Below, piece by piece: positions 1 through 11,388 of a stretch of DNA of 64,000 bases. The position numbers and the translations under genes are program-made. The stretch's first letter is position 1. Each line of letters starts with the position of its first letter. The stretch is from Datura wrightii (taxonomy: Eukaryota > Streptophyta > Magnoliopsida > Solanales > Solanaceae): positions 140,993,501-141,057,500 of the forward strand of contig JASDFA010000018.1 in the NCBI GenBank assembly GCA_035772735.1. The letters are read 5' to 3'. The notes beneath the pieces are model-generated. The model was not told the DNA's origin. It did not search any database and saw nothing but the letters and a program-made list of their open reading frames with translations.

Positions 1-12
1 ACCAATGGCCAG

Positions 13-30
13 TCCCCGGCAACGGCGCCA
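13..30 (-). other. Athila primer-binding site (tRNA-Asp type), minus strand
   Basis: Read on the minus strand this is TGGCGCCGTTGCCGGGGA, the sequence I associate with the tRNA-Asp primer site of Athila-type Ty3/gypsy elements. It lies six bases from the LTR end at position 37, the correct geometry for a minus-strand element whose body extends left of the window. Confidence 0.85.
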
Positions 31-36
31 AAAACG

Positions 37-1454
37 TGTTCGGTCTATTATATGGGTATAAAACTCACACGCAAGTGCACGTGGTCGAACAAGTAGTAAA
101 GTGGCTTAGGTAAGCCAAGTATCGATCCCACAGGGACTGGGATGAAGTGCAATCTGCTCAAGTGTACTATATTTCGATTCTAAAAATGCAGACAACAGTG
201 TAACCAAGAGTTTGATATTTTGTTTTATAATTTTTATGCTAAAGCTAAAACAACTATCTAATTTGAGTCTGAACTATGAATGAGAGCATGCTGAGGTTAA
301 ACGAACATGTAATGAAATTAATTATCGATGTAATTTGGTTAGTCTTTTCCTCCGGTTGCTAGCCAAGAACATTTGCCAAAAGATTAAAACTCTCGTATTT
401 AACCTCACTTAAGAATCATGAACCATCCACCTACATTTCTGTGATTAAATGCAATTCATGTTCTAGCCATACAAACCCGGTTCCTAAATTGACTAATACG
501 ACTTTCAGGTATATTTCTATCCTGAAAGTAAATCAATTCCCAATTTTTCCAAACCAAGAAAAGATCATATCCTATTAATTCACAACTTTCCAATTTCTTG
601 CTCTCTCGAGTGAAACCGAACTTTTTAGATATATATTAACGTAGGCCACAAATTAATGCAGTAAGAACAAGAATTAATAGAACAACCATGGAAGAAAAGA
701 TGAAAAACCAAAGAATCAATGATCACATTTCATTACAAGTGTTCATAACCTCAGCAAGAAGATGAATTAGCCACTCATTTGTGGATTAAACATCGTTAAA
801 TGAGTGTTAAAGATACAAGCAATTGAATACAAGGAGAAGGAAAGAGAGAAAAACCTTGATAATTTCATCCCCTCAACTGCCTGTAACCCAAGTTCTTGCT
901 CCACCAAATCAGAATATTGAAAAATGAACCTAAGTGTTCTATTTATACTAGTGGGAATTTTTCCCGGAATAACGAGCAACGTGTCACGGAGTGCATCGTG
1001 TAGCCTGCCTCCGTGACACGCTACGGACGCGGACCTTCACTGGAACTGGGGGTCCAGGAAATAAAGCCCAACGTGGCACGGCGTGCAACGCGGAGCCAAG
1101 CCACCGTGCCACGGACCCATCGCGAACCCACACTGGAATTTGGCTGAAAATTCCCATCCATGGAGAAGGCCTCCGCGATGGCAGCATGACACGGCTCCAT
1201 CGCGGAACCCCTTTATTTTGTGCTTTCCAATGCCTTGTCCCGTGCTCACTTCTGAGTTCAACCCCGATCTCTTCCAACATGCATTTAAGCTTCCCAAAAT
1301 TACATTTTACCTACAAAACAATGCTAATCATGTTGGTTAGTATAAATTCACATTTTATTACCAATTACATGAGAATGCATACACATTGATAGATAAACAA
1401 GGCTAAAACGACACTTTTGAGTATCACTTGGGCATATAAATTTGCCCAAGATCA
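37..1454 (-). mobile_element. 5' LTR of a minus-strand Athila element (Athila-3); body lies left of the window
   Basis: On the minus strand the LTR begins TGATCTTGGGCA at 1454 and ends in CA at 37-38, 1,418 bp. Its start matches the LTR start of Athila-2 at 4231, and the primer site at 13-30 follows its end. A TATAAATAG box (939-947, minus) is a plausible promoter. Upstream of it in transcription direction is a GC-rich block (about 975-1215) with palindromic words such as GTGTCACGGAG (981-991) and CTCCGTGACAC (1009-1019). ORF-like runs in the GC-rich block are not genes. The 5 bases after the LTR (1455-1459, TATAC) would be one target duplication; its partner is outside the window. Confidence 0.88.
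939..947 (-). promoter_or_regulatory. Putative TATA box of the Athila-3 LTR
   Basis: TATAAATAG on the minus strand, about 510 bp into the LTR and just downstream of the GC-rich palindromic block. Equivalent boxes occur at 5824 and 4817 in the other Athila LTRs. Confidence 0.5.
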
Positions 1455-2504
1455 TATACATGTTTACAATTATGCATGAATTTAATGATTTGTGGATTTA
1501 TGACTCTTGGCCAATTCATGGACCTTTGTTCATGGTTAAACATGTATTTTAAATTGTATCAATGATGATGTTATTTATTTAGCCATGAACTTCATGAATG
1601 TTGTTACGGTTACTATACAAGCCTAATGTGCATTGCAGTGTCTAGCACCGAGTAGCCTATCATTCAAAGGACTACGCCGATGTCTCAGAACTACGTGCCA
1701 CCATAGGTTTATTTATATATTTCGATATTAATGGATCCCCTCTTTGTGATATGACATACTGCACATCCCTTGCTTGGCAAGCTTGGGACGATTCTGCTCA
1801 CTTAAGTAAGATAGTTGGGGCATCATGTGAGGCTCTACCATGATGATGTCGGTTATGAAGAGTCCTCTCATTGTTCCTCATGATTTATGCATTTTGGCTC
1901 ATGTCATGTTTAATAATATTTTTCTCTTATTATTATGATTATGAATGATTTGTGAATTTTATGAAAACCTTGAGCCATATGTTTATATTATGATATTTAC
2001 ATTATGATGATATTGGCCCACTCTTATGAACTCTTATGTATTTTAAACTGTCCGTTTTTACTTACTTTGCATACTTAGTACATTCCATGTACTGACCGCA
2101 TACTCTATGTTGTATCATTTCATGATATAGGATCTGATATTTAGACTCAACCCGGTTACTAGCCAGTTCCGAAGTTAGCATCTAGGCTTTATTGGTGAGT
2201 CCTCACTATCGAGGGCCCCTTTCTATTCAGTAATGATTATGTATTTTTAGTTTTAGACTTAGGGAATTATTTGGGGTCTTGTCCCATCAACTCATTTGAA
2301 TTAGAGGCTTTTCAGACACAGATTGTATTTAGCTTCAGATTTGTGTTGCATGTTAAGATTTCATGTTATGTTCAGACTTTCGCCATGTTTAGTATGATAT
2401 TTTACTGATTGAGTTAGATGTATGTTCATGCCATGGGTCGACTTGGAGTTTCTCGGGGCTCCTTATCTCGTGTTTCGATCCGGGCCTATGTTCGGGTCAT
2501 GACA
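1455..2504 (+). mobile_element. 3' part of a Tekay/Del-type LTR, cut at its left by Athila-3
   Basis: This matches the 3' half of the LTR at 32625-34776 (shared phrases include the 'tagcaccgagtagcc' block near 1645 and a hairpin pair at 2077-2127) and ends in the family terminus GGGTCATGACA at 2504. The beginning of the LTR is displaced to the left of Athila-3, outside the window. What follows at 2505 is not a primer site but the middle of RNase H coding sequence, so this is either a solo LTR inserted into the pol gene or an element with a large internal deletion. Confidence 0.8.
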
Positions 2505-4230
2505 TTCATGTGGACATTTTTTACAAACCACAAAGCCTACAGTATGTGTTTAGTCAAAAGGACCTGAATTTACATTAGAGAAGGTCATTGGATTTGTTGA
2601 AATACTATGACATGAGTGCCTTGTACCACCCGGGTAAAGCCAAGTAGTGGTCGATTCCCTCAGCAGAGTACCGATGAACAGTGTTGCTCATGTTGAGGAT
2701 GATAAGAAAGAGCTGGTTAGAGATGCTTACAGGCTGGCTCAATTAGGAATTTTTTTGGTTGATTCAGCGAAAGGTGGAGTTGTAGTCCAAAATGGTTCAG
2801 AGTCTTCTTTGGTGGTGGAGGTAAAAGCAAGGCAAGACGATGATCCAATATTACTGAAGCTAAAGGAAGTAGTCCTAAGGAAAGAGGTGGAAGCATTCTC
2901 CAAAGGGGGAGATGGTGTGGTCGGTTACCAGGGAGGGTTGTGCGTTCCATATGTAGATGATTTGAGGTAGTAGATACTAACGAAAGCTCACAGCTCCGGG
3001 TATTGTATCCACCCAGGTGTAACTAAGATGTACCGTGATCTATGGGATGTCTATTGGTGGAATGGCATAAAGAAGGACATTGCAGAATTTATGACTAAGT
3101 GTCCTAACTATCAGCAGGGGAAGGTTGAACACCCAAGACTAGGAGGTATGACTCGAGACATTAGCATCCCTATTTTGAAGTGGGAAGAGATCAATAGGGA
3201 TTTCATTACAGGTCCACCTTGTACGCGCAGATAGTATGATTCGATTTGTGTGGTTGTAGACCAGATGACTAAGGTAGTGCATTTCCTACCAGTCAAGACC
3301 ACAAATTCAATAGAGGATTATGCTAGGCTATATATCTGAGAGTTATTTAGATTGCATGGGGTCCCTTTTTCTATCATTTCGGATAAAGGTACTCAGTTCA
3401 CCTCGCACTTCTGGAAGTCATTTCAGAATGGACTTGATACTCAAGTTAAGCTCAGCACAACTTTCCATCTGCAGACAGATGGTCAGGTTGAGAAGACCAT
3501 TTAGACTCTAGTATAGATGCTAAGGTCTTGCATGATCGATTTTAAAGGAAGATGGGATGATCACCTACCTCTCATTAAGTTTGCGTATAATAATAGCTAC
3601 CATTCAAGCATTTAGATGGCCCCATTCGGGGCACTATATGGTAGGAGGTATAGGTCTCCTATAGGGTGGTTTGAAGTTGGTGAAGCTACCTTGTTAGGGC
3701 CTGACTCTGTACATGAGGCCATAGAGAAAGTTCAACTTATCAAGGAATGGCTGAAAACAGGTCAAACTCGCCAGAATTCATATGCATATATGAGGAGAAA
3801 AGAGCTGGAGTTTGCTATAGATGATCGGGTATCTCCGAAAATTTCACCTATGAAAAGGGTGATGTGCTTCAGAAAGAAAATAAAGCTTAGTCCTTGATAT
3901 GTTTGTCCTTATAGAATCCTAAGGGGCATGATGTGGCCTATAAATTAGACTTTCCCATAGAATTAGCATCTATGCATCCAGTCTTTCATGTATCTCTATT
4001 GAAAAAATGCATTAGTGATCCAACCTTAGTTGTGCCTCTAGGGAGTGTTGGCATATAGTCTATCATATGAGGAGGTTCCAGTTGAGATCCTAGATTGATA
4101 AGTTCGTAGGTTGAGGAATAAGGAAGTCACTTCTGTGAAGGTTCTTTGGAGAAACTAGCTTGTAGAGGGAGCTACGTGGGAAGCCGAAATAGATATTATG
4201 GCTAAGTACCCCAACCTATTCCCTTCTAGA
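2505..4230 (+). pseudogene. Degenerate Ty3/gypsy (Tekay-type) pol: RNase H C-terminus and integrase
   Basis: Conceptual translation in shifting frames gives the end of RNase H (the 'YHPGK' region near 2625), then the spacer (2647-2970), the integrase zinc-binding region (IHPG...YRDLWDVYWW, from about 3005), the integrase core (SIISDKGTQF-like near 3370; TDGQ near 3478), the MAPFGALYGRRYRSPIGWFE block (3616 on) and the tail that normally ends in YPHLF (here near 4205-4220). Many stops and frameshifts break it, for example the TAG at 2646 and those at 3231 and 3336. It starts abruptly at an LTR end and stops where Athila-2 inserted. Its 3' UTR and LTR are probably those at 39521 onward. No function is expected. 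Confidence 0.88.
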
Positions 4231-4235
4231 TGATC

Positions 4236-4257
4236 TTGGGCATATTTACATGCCCAA
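4236..4257 (+). repeat. Stem-loop at the LTR start (TTGGGCA / TGCCCAA, 8-nt loop)
   Basis: Inverted repeat within the first 27 bases of the LTR. Counterparts with the same 8-nt loop are at 1427-1450 (Athila-3, arms CTTGGGCA/TGCCCAAG) and 11395-11414 (Athila-1, arms CGGGCA/TGCCCG). Confidence 0.7.
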
Positions 4258-4531
4258 CTGCTATTTTATATCTAATTTTTAGTCAAGTTTGTCGATTAAA
4301 TTAATTATATTCTCATATAATTTTGTATATTTGTGTGCATGAAATAATCAATGTGATTAACCTTTGTTGTAGGTGAAATATACTAAGGATTGGGCTCGGA
4401 ATGAAAATGCACTGGAAACAGGGAAGCTTGGGATGATTTGTAAAGAAGATGCATGAAGGAGCATGCAAATGTCAAGAGGAGTGGGTTGTCGTGCCAACCA
4501 GCGTGCAACGCAGGCAGAGGGATGCACCAAG

Positions 4532-4546
4532 CAGCGTGTCACGCTG
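4532..4546. promoter_or_regulatory. U3 palindrome CAGCGTG-T-CACGCTG
   Basis: Perfect odd palindrome with 7-base arms around T in the Athila-2 U3, about 270 bp upstream of the putative TATA box. It shares the GTGTCAC core with palindromes in Athila-1, Athila-3 and the 40857 Tekay LTR. The function is unknown. Confidence 0.5.
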
Positions 4547-4816
4547 GCCCTATGTAGTTTCCATGCCCATGTCACGCTTGTGCATGTGCGCGCGAGGGCC
4601 ACGCAAGCAGTATCCCTGCACGTCAACAGTGTTCCACACAAATGCTTCTCCACGCTAGCAGCCGTGCCACACCAGGTGATGCCCAATGACCATATTAATC
4701 ACTTGCCAACGCCCAACATCTAGTGAAGTAGCACGACCACTCCATCTCATGCCAGCTACTTGCGCAATGGGAAGCGTGGCGTGGAGGCTGTTTGGGCATG
4801 AGAAAATTTCAGTTCC

Positions 4817-4825
4817 TATAAATTT
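4817..4825 (+). promoter_or_regulatory. Putative TATA box of the Athila-2 5' LTR
   Basis: TATAAATTT downstream of the GC-rich U3 block. The 3' LTR has a weakened equivalent near 38524 (TATAATTTA). Confidence 0.5.
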
Positions 4826-5394
4826 AACACTTGGTTATTTTATTTTTTTATCACGTATTTTTGAGAGAGACATAGAGAAGCGAAGGAGAGAACAGAAGAC
4901 TCTATCTAGGGTTCAAAATTCTTTCATATTTCACTCTTGAATTTTACATGAATTGTAATTATATTATAAATTCTTGTATTAGCATGAGTGGCTAAGACCC
5001 TTCTTCTAGGGTTGAGGCCACAAAACATGATTTTATTTTCTTAAATTCGTAATTGGTTCAAGTTTTAATTATTGTTTGTCTTGCATTCTTGATTTTTATC
5101 ACTTTGATGCTTGACCACCATTAAAATGCATTTGTTAAGCTTAGGCAAACTTGAAAGAGAAAAACCTAGGTTAGAACTAGAAATGCGAGAAGTAAGTTGA
5201 ACTCTTAAAGACTTGATTCATGTTTAGGATAAAAATATACCTAATTAACCTTGCTTAGTTACTAAACAATAAGATAGCGAGGCACTTAGGATTAAATTGT
5301 AACATAACCACTCACAGATGTACTTGTGAAGTTAATGTTAGGTTAAAGGGTTAGAGGTTCCAAAGTGCATAACCAAGGCCATTAACTTCATAAA

Positions 5395-5399
5395 CCACC
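5395..5399. repeat. Target-site duplication of Athila-1 (left copy, CCACC)
   Basis: CCACC immediately before the LTR at 5400; the identical CCACC follows the 3' LTR at 12821-12825. The flanks rejoin as Athila-2 LTR sequence, as seen intact near 39100. Confidence 0.9.
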
Positions 5400-5732
5400 T
5401 AATCGTGGGCAAAATAGCATGCCTGAGTGATGCTTTATAACTTCGTTTTGTCTTGTTTATAATTATATGCATTCTCATGTGATTTTCTGTAAATGTGAAT
5501 ATATACTAACCAACATGATTAGTCCTTGTTTTTGAAGGTTAATAATGCATTTGAGGAACTAATTCATGATATGGTGAAGTGGAGGAATGGAATCAAGAGC
5601 AAAACGTGAAAGTCAACAAGAAAACATGCAATAACTAGCACCCTGTGCGATAGGGGCCCTGGCACGCTGCCAACGCGGAAACACTTGGCCAAAGATTGAA
5701 TTTTTTGGCACATTCCAGTGAGGGTACGCGTT

Positions 5733-5751
5733 ACCTCCGTGTCACGGAGGT
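5733..5751. promoter_or_regulatory. U3 palindrome ACCTCCGTG-T-CACGGAGGT
   Basis: Perfect odd palindrome with 9-base arms, about 75 bp upstream of the TATA box. The 3' LTR copy (11728-11746) carries two changes that break the symmetry. A further CTCTGTGACACG word lies at 5768-5779 (CTCCGTGACACG at 11763-11774 in the 3' LTR). The arrangement looks like a regulatory site, but the function is not known. Confidence 0.5.
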
Positions 5752-5823
5752 CAAGTAGGGCGTTCAGCTCTGTGACACGTTGCTGTTCCACCACAGGCCA
5801 AATTTTGCATTTTTTTAGCATAG

Positions 5824-5831
5824 TATAAATT
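5824..5831 (+). promoter_or_regulatory. Putative TATA box of the Athila-1 5' LTR
   Basis: TATAAATT followed by 'gaaccctt'. In the 3' LTR the equivalent near 11814 reads TATAGAATAAATT. Confidence 0.45.
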
Positions 5832-6831
5832 GAACCCTTAGCTCCTAAAATCAGATTGTCATGATTTTATTCTGAAAAACCACCTAGGAGTGAAGGGAGA
5901 AGTGGGAGAACTCACCTAGGGTTCATCAATTTCATCTTCTCATCTACCAATTCTTGTAAGTATGTTACTTTAACAATGTTTTCTTGTAATTTTACGAACT
6001 TGAATGGCTAGAACCCTTCCTCTAGGGTTGAAGCCATGAGTTATGAGTGTGTTTTTACGAATTTTCTTTGGAATTAAGTTATTGATTGTTGTTTTGTCTT
6101 GCATTCTTAATTATGGTTGTTTTTATGATTGATCACCATGAAAACACACATGTTAAACTTAGGCAAATGCTTGAGAAAGCAAACCTAGGGAAGAACATAA
6201 GAATGTAAGAAGCAAGTTCTTATCTTTTGATAAGATTTTGTGGTTAGGATAGAAATATACCTAATACCTTGCTTGGTTTATAAAATGGGAAGAGAGAAAG
6301 ACACCGACTTAGATTTGTCACTCCACCACTCACAGAAGTAGTTGTGAAGCTAAGTTTGGTTAAATGGTTGGAGGTACGAAAGTACCCTAATCAATGGCAT
6401 AACCCCATAAACCACATCCACGTAGTTAACTGCCCATGAACTAGAATTAGCATCCTCGATCACAATGATGCAGTGAGGCTAGTTTGTCGTGTTTATAGGC
6501 TCGAAAGACCATGAACATGCAATTCTAATTATGTGAGACGACAATCAATAGGTTCATACTTAAACCATTGCAAATCATAGTATCGCATGATTATCTGGTT
6601 TTAACTCTATATTGCTCCTAGAGTGAATTCAGAATATTTCGTTGATCATATTTAGACTTAATTAAACCTTCTCGAAAACCTCTAGAATCAACACTTGCGA
6701 AAGTTAATATCACACTTGAACTTGATATTTAGATGAATTAGTCCAGTCCCTATGGGTTCGGCATCCGGCTCTTAAAAAGGGCCACTATATTACTTGTACG
6801 ACCCGTACACTTGCAGGGCGCATCAAGTTTT

Positions 6832-6849
6832 TGGCGTCGTTGCCGGGGA
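6832..6849 (+). other. Athila-1 primer-binding site (tRNA-Asp type)
   Basis: TGGCGTCGTTGCCGGGGA, one base different from the Athila-3 site at 13-30, six bases after the LTR end at 6825. Confidence 0.85.
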
Positions 6850-6950
6850 CTCGGTGAAGTTTTGATAATTTATCTGTTTTTTTGTGATTTTTAAATTTCC
6901 TTAAGTGTTGAGAAACTTGGTCTTAGTCTGACTTATTGCAGGTGACAGGT

Positions 6951-9418
6951 TGTCTTGCCGAGCTAGCTAAGAATAGAGAGCTCGTGGAACCGTTGCTTGA
7001 ACTTGAACATCAACTCCATTTGCAAAGGAGAGTAGCTCTTGAGCAAAAGTTGAAAAGACTTCAAGAAAAGGTACAACAACAACCACCCGCAGGACAAGCA
7101 CAATTGTGACCGGAAGCAATGGTAGCCAGACTAGTTCGCGAAGTGGCAATCCCACAAGTGACTAATATGAACTCTAGTATCCGTAAGTCGGAGCCTGGAG
7201 GGAACTTTGAATTGAAGAAGAACATGGTGCAGCTGTTACATTCTAGTGGTCAATTCACTGGGATGGCACATGAGGACCCACAGCAGCACTTACAGAACTT
7301 TCTTGAGATTAGTGACACGTTTGTCCCCACCAGCGTGTCCACAGATTATGTCCGACTTACCCTCTTCCCATTTTCATTGTCGGGAGAGGAAAAAAAGTGG
7401 TTAAAGGCAGAGCCACCAAACTCCATAACTTCATGGAATGACTTGGCTAAGAAGTTCCTTATCAGATTCTTTCCGTCAGGCAAGACTGCAAAGTTGAGAA
7501 GTGAAATACTGAGTTTCAAGCAGAGGCCTAATGAGAATTTATATTTGGATTGGGAAAGATTCAAGTCATTATTGAGAGACTGTCCCCATCCCCAGCAATC
7601 AAATGAAGTGTTGGCTCATACCTTTGTAGAAAGTCTAGACCCACACATGAAAATTTTACTAGACTCTGCATCGGGTGGGAAAGCCTTGGAGAAGACTTAT
7701 GATGAGTTGTATACTTTGTTGAACAGATTGCTCAAGGAAATCCATAGTGGTACAGCGAGTCATCAAGAGGGGAAGGAAAGAGATCAGGGCTAATAGAGGT
7801 AGATGGTATGAATGCCTTGGCAGCACAGTTAGCTTCGTTCCAGCATCAGATGATGACTCAGTTCAATAAACTGAGTATGAACCAACAACAGGGCCAGGTT
7901 AATGCAGTTCAACAAGCTCCAAGTTGGTGTGAAATCTGTGGTAATAATGGGCACAATGCAAATTCTTGTGGAGCCAATCCGGAATTAGTCAATTTCATTA
8001 GGAATGTGCAGCGGAACAATCATAATTTTGGAAACAACTACAATAGAAATTGGAAGAGCCACCTGAATTTTTCTTGGGGTGGAAACCAAAAGCAAAGTTA
8101 TCAGCAACCTCAGCAGCAGCAGCATCAGCAGAATAGGCAGAATGATGGCCAGTTGAGCAGCAACATCGAGGAAACATTGCATAAAATCATGGAGACCCAG
8201 ACTCAGTTAGCGGAAAATCAAGCGAGGATGGCAACAGACTTAAAGAATCAGCAAGTGGCCACCCGCAATCTTGAAAAAAAAAATGGGGCAGATGGTAGCT
8301 GCTCAAAACATGAGATCGCAAGGGGGATTACCAAGCGACACGGATCCTAACCCCCGGCAGGTCAATGCCATCAGTCTGAGAAGCGGCAAGAAATTAGCTG
8401 ATGCAAGGCCAACCGAGAAAAGAAAGGAGGTGCAGCAGGAGTTGGTTAGACCAGGACCAACCACTGACAAAGGAGAAAATCAGAGTTCTAGGAAACAAAA
8501 TGCACAATCTTCATTGCAGCTAGCATAAGACCACCACCACCATTCCCTCAGAGATTCAGAAAGAGCAAGGAGGAGGAATGCTTCAAAAAGTTCTTTGAGA
8601 GTTTCAAAGAACTTCACATAAATTTGCCTCTTATTGATGTTTTGCAGGGAATGCCCAGGTATGTTAAATACTTGAAAGACGTGATGGCGAACAAAGTTAG
8701 ATTGGTGGATGTCCAGACAGTAGCACTGACTGAGGAGTGCAGTCACAGGGTATTGAGCAAGATTCTAAAAAAGCTCAAAGACCCAGGGAGTTTTACCCTC
8801 CCCATACAAATTGGTAAATCTGAGATGCTATGAGCTTTGTGTGATTTAGGGGCAGCAGTTAATCTAATGCCCCTATCTTTATTCAACACCCTGGTATTGG
8901 GAAAACTGAGGCCAATGAGGTTGATGTTGCAGCTGGCTGACAAGTCGCAAGTGACACCCTATGGAATTATAGAGGACCTTCTCATCAAAGTAGGTAAGTT
9001 TATTATACCTACTGATTTTATTGTTCTAGATTTTCAGGTTGATGACCAGGTACCCTTAATCTTGGGATGGCCATTCTTGGCCACCGGAGGAGCGGTGATT
9101 GATTTGAGAGTAGGGACCCCTGAAAATGAGGGTCGAAGATGAAGAAGAACTCTTCTGCGTTTACCAAGAAATGAACCCATCCGCACACTGTAGAAACCTT
9201 TGTCAAGTTAGTGTGTTGTCTGAGGATGAGTACGGGGTGGAGGATTCCACAGGTGCAGGGCCAAAGGCAATGATAAGTGTTCAGCCCGAGTCTGATAAAG
9301 GGCTTCAAATTGAGAAGAAGTTGGAGGAAGAGAGGAACAGAGTGGAGGTTGTTTCCTCTAAAAATCAAAAGAAAAGGAGATGGTTCTCGAATGGGAACCC
9401 AGGTATGAGGATGTTCTG
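6951..9418 (+). pseudogene. Athila-1 gag-protease pseudogene
   Basis: Reads as an Athila gag in pieces. An N-terminal Glu/Gln-rich helical region (6951-7105) ends at TGA 7106-7108. The capsid region follows (7119-7793; WLKAEPPNSITSW, FPSGKTAKLRSEI, DWERF motifs). Next come a CCHC zinc knuckle (C-X2-C-X4-H-X4-C, 7928-7969), a Gln/Asn-rich stretch, a region ending at TAA near 8526, and a protease segment with the CDLGA active-site motif (Asp codon 8843-8845) and VPLILGWPFLAT (about 9050). Breaks: TGA at 7106, a frameshift near 7785, a frameshift in the A-run at about 8273-8283, the stop near 8526 and TGA at 8831-8833. After the protease a short tail ends at TGA 9416-9418. Domain identity is confident; the exact ancestral start is not. 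Confidence 0.85.
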
Positions 9419-11388
9419 AAAAGGATAGTCCACGTCGTGCCGCGACGGATAATTAGGCGCTGCTTGGGAGGCAACCCAAGGGTACCTCAGGTACAAATTA
9501 TTTAATTTTGATTTTGTGTTGATTTTGTTATTTTCATTATGTTTGTGTTTTTGGTGGAAAGTTAAGCACAGATGGAAGGGATGTCTGAGTATCGAGAAGG
9601 AGGAAGCTAAGAAGCAGGAAATAGAAGAAGTGTGGGGTCAAACACCCACCTAGGAGAACATGAAGAAAAGCATGATTTTAGCTTGGGATAAAGGCTCAGG
9701 GAGTAGTTCTCGTCCTTTAAATTTTAATTTGATGCTATGAGGACATAGCATGATTTAAGTGTAGGGTGAGAAAAATTTCAAAATTTTTGTGCTTAACAAA
9801 ATTTTTTTTTGGTGAATGTAATGCTTGTGAGGAATTTGTGAGAAATTTGAAAAATCTTTATGAGTCAAGCATGAATTCAGCACCCGTTGGTTTTTCTTTA
9901 CGGTTCTTTTCCGACGGAGGGTCTTTGAACCGAAGAATAAAAATTTTCTTTTTCTTTTCTTTGTCTGTATATAATGTTTTTAGTCATAGCTAGGGACTAT
10001 TTCTGACGATGGATGGATGACGACCGTCTTGAGGAAAAATTAGTCGATAGGTTGTGGGTTTATGAACCCGTAGCTAATCGATGCTTGATGTTCTTGTTAT
10101 GGGCTATAAATGATTGTAAGATGCAAGTATGTTCAGTGTTGAAGCATGAAAGTGTATAACTTTGTGTGAGACACTTAGGTTCTTGAATTTGACTCAATAT
10201 GATTGAAGCTTAATTCTGAATTCTTGTGATTAGCTGAGTAAGAGTCTGCTGAATGTGTCTTGATTTGAGCATGTGCCATGAGTGTAAGGTTTTTGAGTAT
10301 TCTGTGCTATTGTGGAATGTCTAGAACTTGCCTTGTGTGTATATAAAACGAAATGAAGGATAAGAATTGTAGGAAATGATTTAGGCATTTCTTTGAAGGA
10401 ACCTAAATGTTATCCCTCATTTTGCCTACCTTGAATAATTAATCCTAGTTAGCCCCATTGAGCCTTGAGCCTATTCTTTGATAGCTGCAACATAAGCTTA
10501 ATCCTTTTTCTTTCATTAGCCTTGAATTTGATTCAAAACCCCTAAGCGCTTAAGTGAATAATCCGAAAGAGTAAAGGAGTGAGAAAAAAAAAGAAAAAGA
10601 AGGAAAAATGGAAGTTGTGAAAGTTGAGAAAGGTCAAGGGTGCACTTGTTTGAATATGGTTGAGTATTAGTAGGGAGTAAGAAAATAAATTAATGAAAAG
10701 TTACTTATAGAACTCCTTACTAATAAGCCAAAAGTGCCTAAATAAAGGGGGAACAAAAGCGGAAAAAGAAAGCTGAAAGGAGAAAAAGGTGAAGTAAGGG
10801 AAGGGAAGTTAGTGATGAGGGCGTGATGTATTAAAAGAGCTTAGGGAAGATAGTCACTATTACTGGCCATAATAGTACCTACCCATCCCTTTGCTACATT
10901 ACAACCTAAGAAGTCCTACTTGATCTTACATTCATACATCCTCAAATTAGTCGAATAAAGCACTAAGGGCAAGCTTATGGGTCATTACATGATGCATGTG
11001 AATTCTTTGTGAGAGTGAAGCGTAATTCTATTCATGTACCCACACATGTTGTGATTTAAAAAGTTTTTGCGTGTGAAAATGGGTAACTCTCATTCCGTGA
11101 GGGCACATGTTGAATGAAGGATATAATTCATGTGAGATTTCTTAATCATTTGATTTGCATGAGTTTCCTAAGATTGAGAGTCGCTTCTTGAGGTTAAGAA
11201 GTCTTAGCGGAGTTGTATTTCATTTCAATAATTAAATCGTGCATGCTTTATTGTTAACTTGCTATCTTAAATAATCAGTACAGTCGTAGCCTGAATTCTC
11301 TTGCTAAATTAGCTATTGGTGAGTCTCCATAGGCATGAGATGTAAAAGGTTTGTTTGAGGACGAACAAGGCTTTAAGTGTGGGGTAGG
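9419..11388 (+). other. Athila-1 3' noncoding region with polypurine tract
   Basis: About 2 kb without a convincing ORF, but it aligns along its length with 35955-37946 of Athila-2 (for example the 'agggaagatagtcacta' block near 10842 and near 37405, and the 'cattgagcctt' block near 10457 and near 37011). It ends in a purine-rich stretch (about 11375-11388, AAGTGTGGGGTAGG) that abuts the 3' LTR and is the likely plus-strand primer. No env-like frame is readable on either strand. Confidence 0.75.
9463..9480 (+). repeat. Conserved hairpin CTTGGG-aggcaa-CCCAAG after gag-protease
   Basis: Six-base perfect arms with a 6-nt loop, about 45 bp after the end of the gag-protease reading frame. The identical hairpin is in Athila-2 at 36034-36051 at the same place. 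Confidence 0.7.

Larger units (their letters stand above)
4231..5399 (+). repeat. Athila-2 5' LTR, first part
   Basis: Begins TGATCTTGGGCA, matching the 3' LTR start at 37947 and the Athila-3 LTR on the other strand. It has a stem-loop at its first bases (4236-4257), a palindrome CAGCGTG-T-CACGCTG at 4532-4546 and a TATAAATTT box at 4817-4825. The LTR is interrupted after 'ataaaccacc' by Athila-1 and resumes at 12826. The two short ORFs at 4449-4723 are GC-rich U3 sequence, not genes. Confidence 0.85.
5400..6825 (+). repeat. Athila-1 5' LTR
   Basis: 1,426 bp, from TAATCGTGGGC (the TG terminus has become TA) to GCGCATCA. It contains a perfect palindrome ACCTCCGTG-T-CACGGAGGT at 5733-5751 and a TATAAATT box at 5824-5831. 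It aligns throughout with the 3' LTR at 11389-12820. Confidence 0.9.

Noticed and set aside
984..1389. Several overlapping ORFs on both strands (up to 132 codons)
   Set aside because: Same cause: the GC-rich palindromic block of the Athila-3 LTR.
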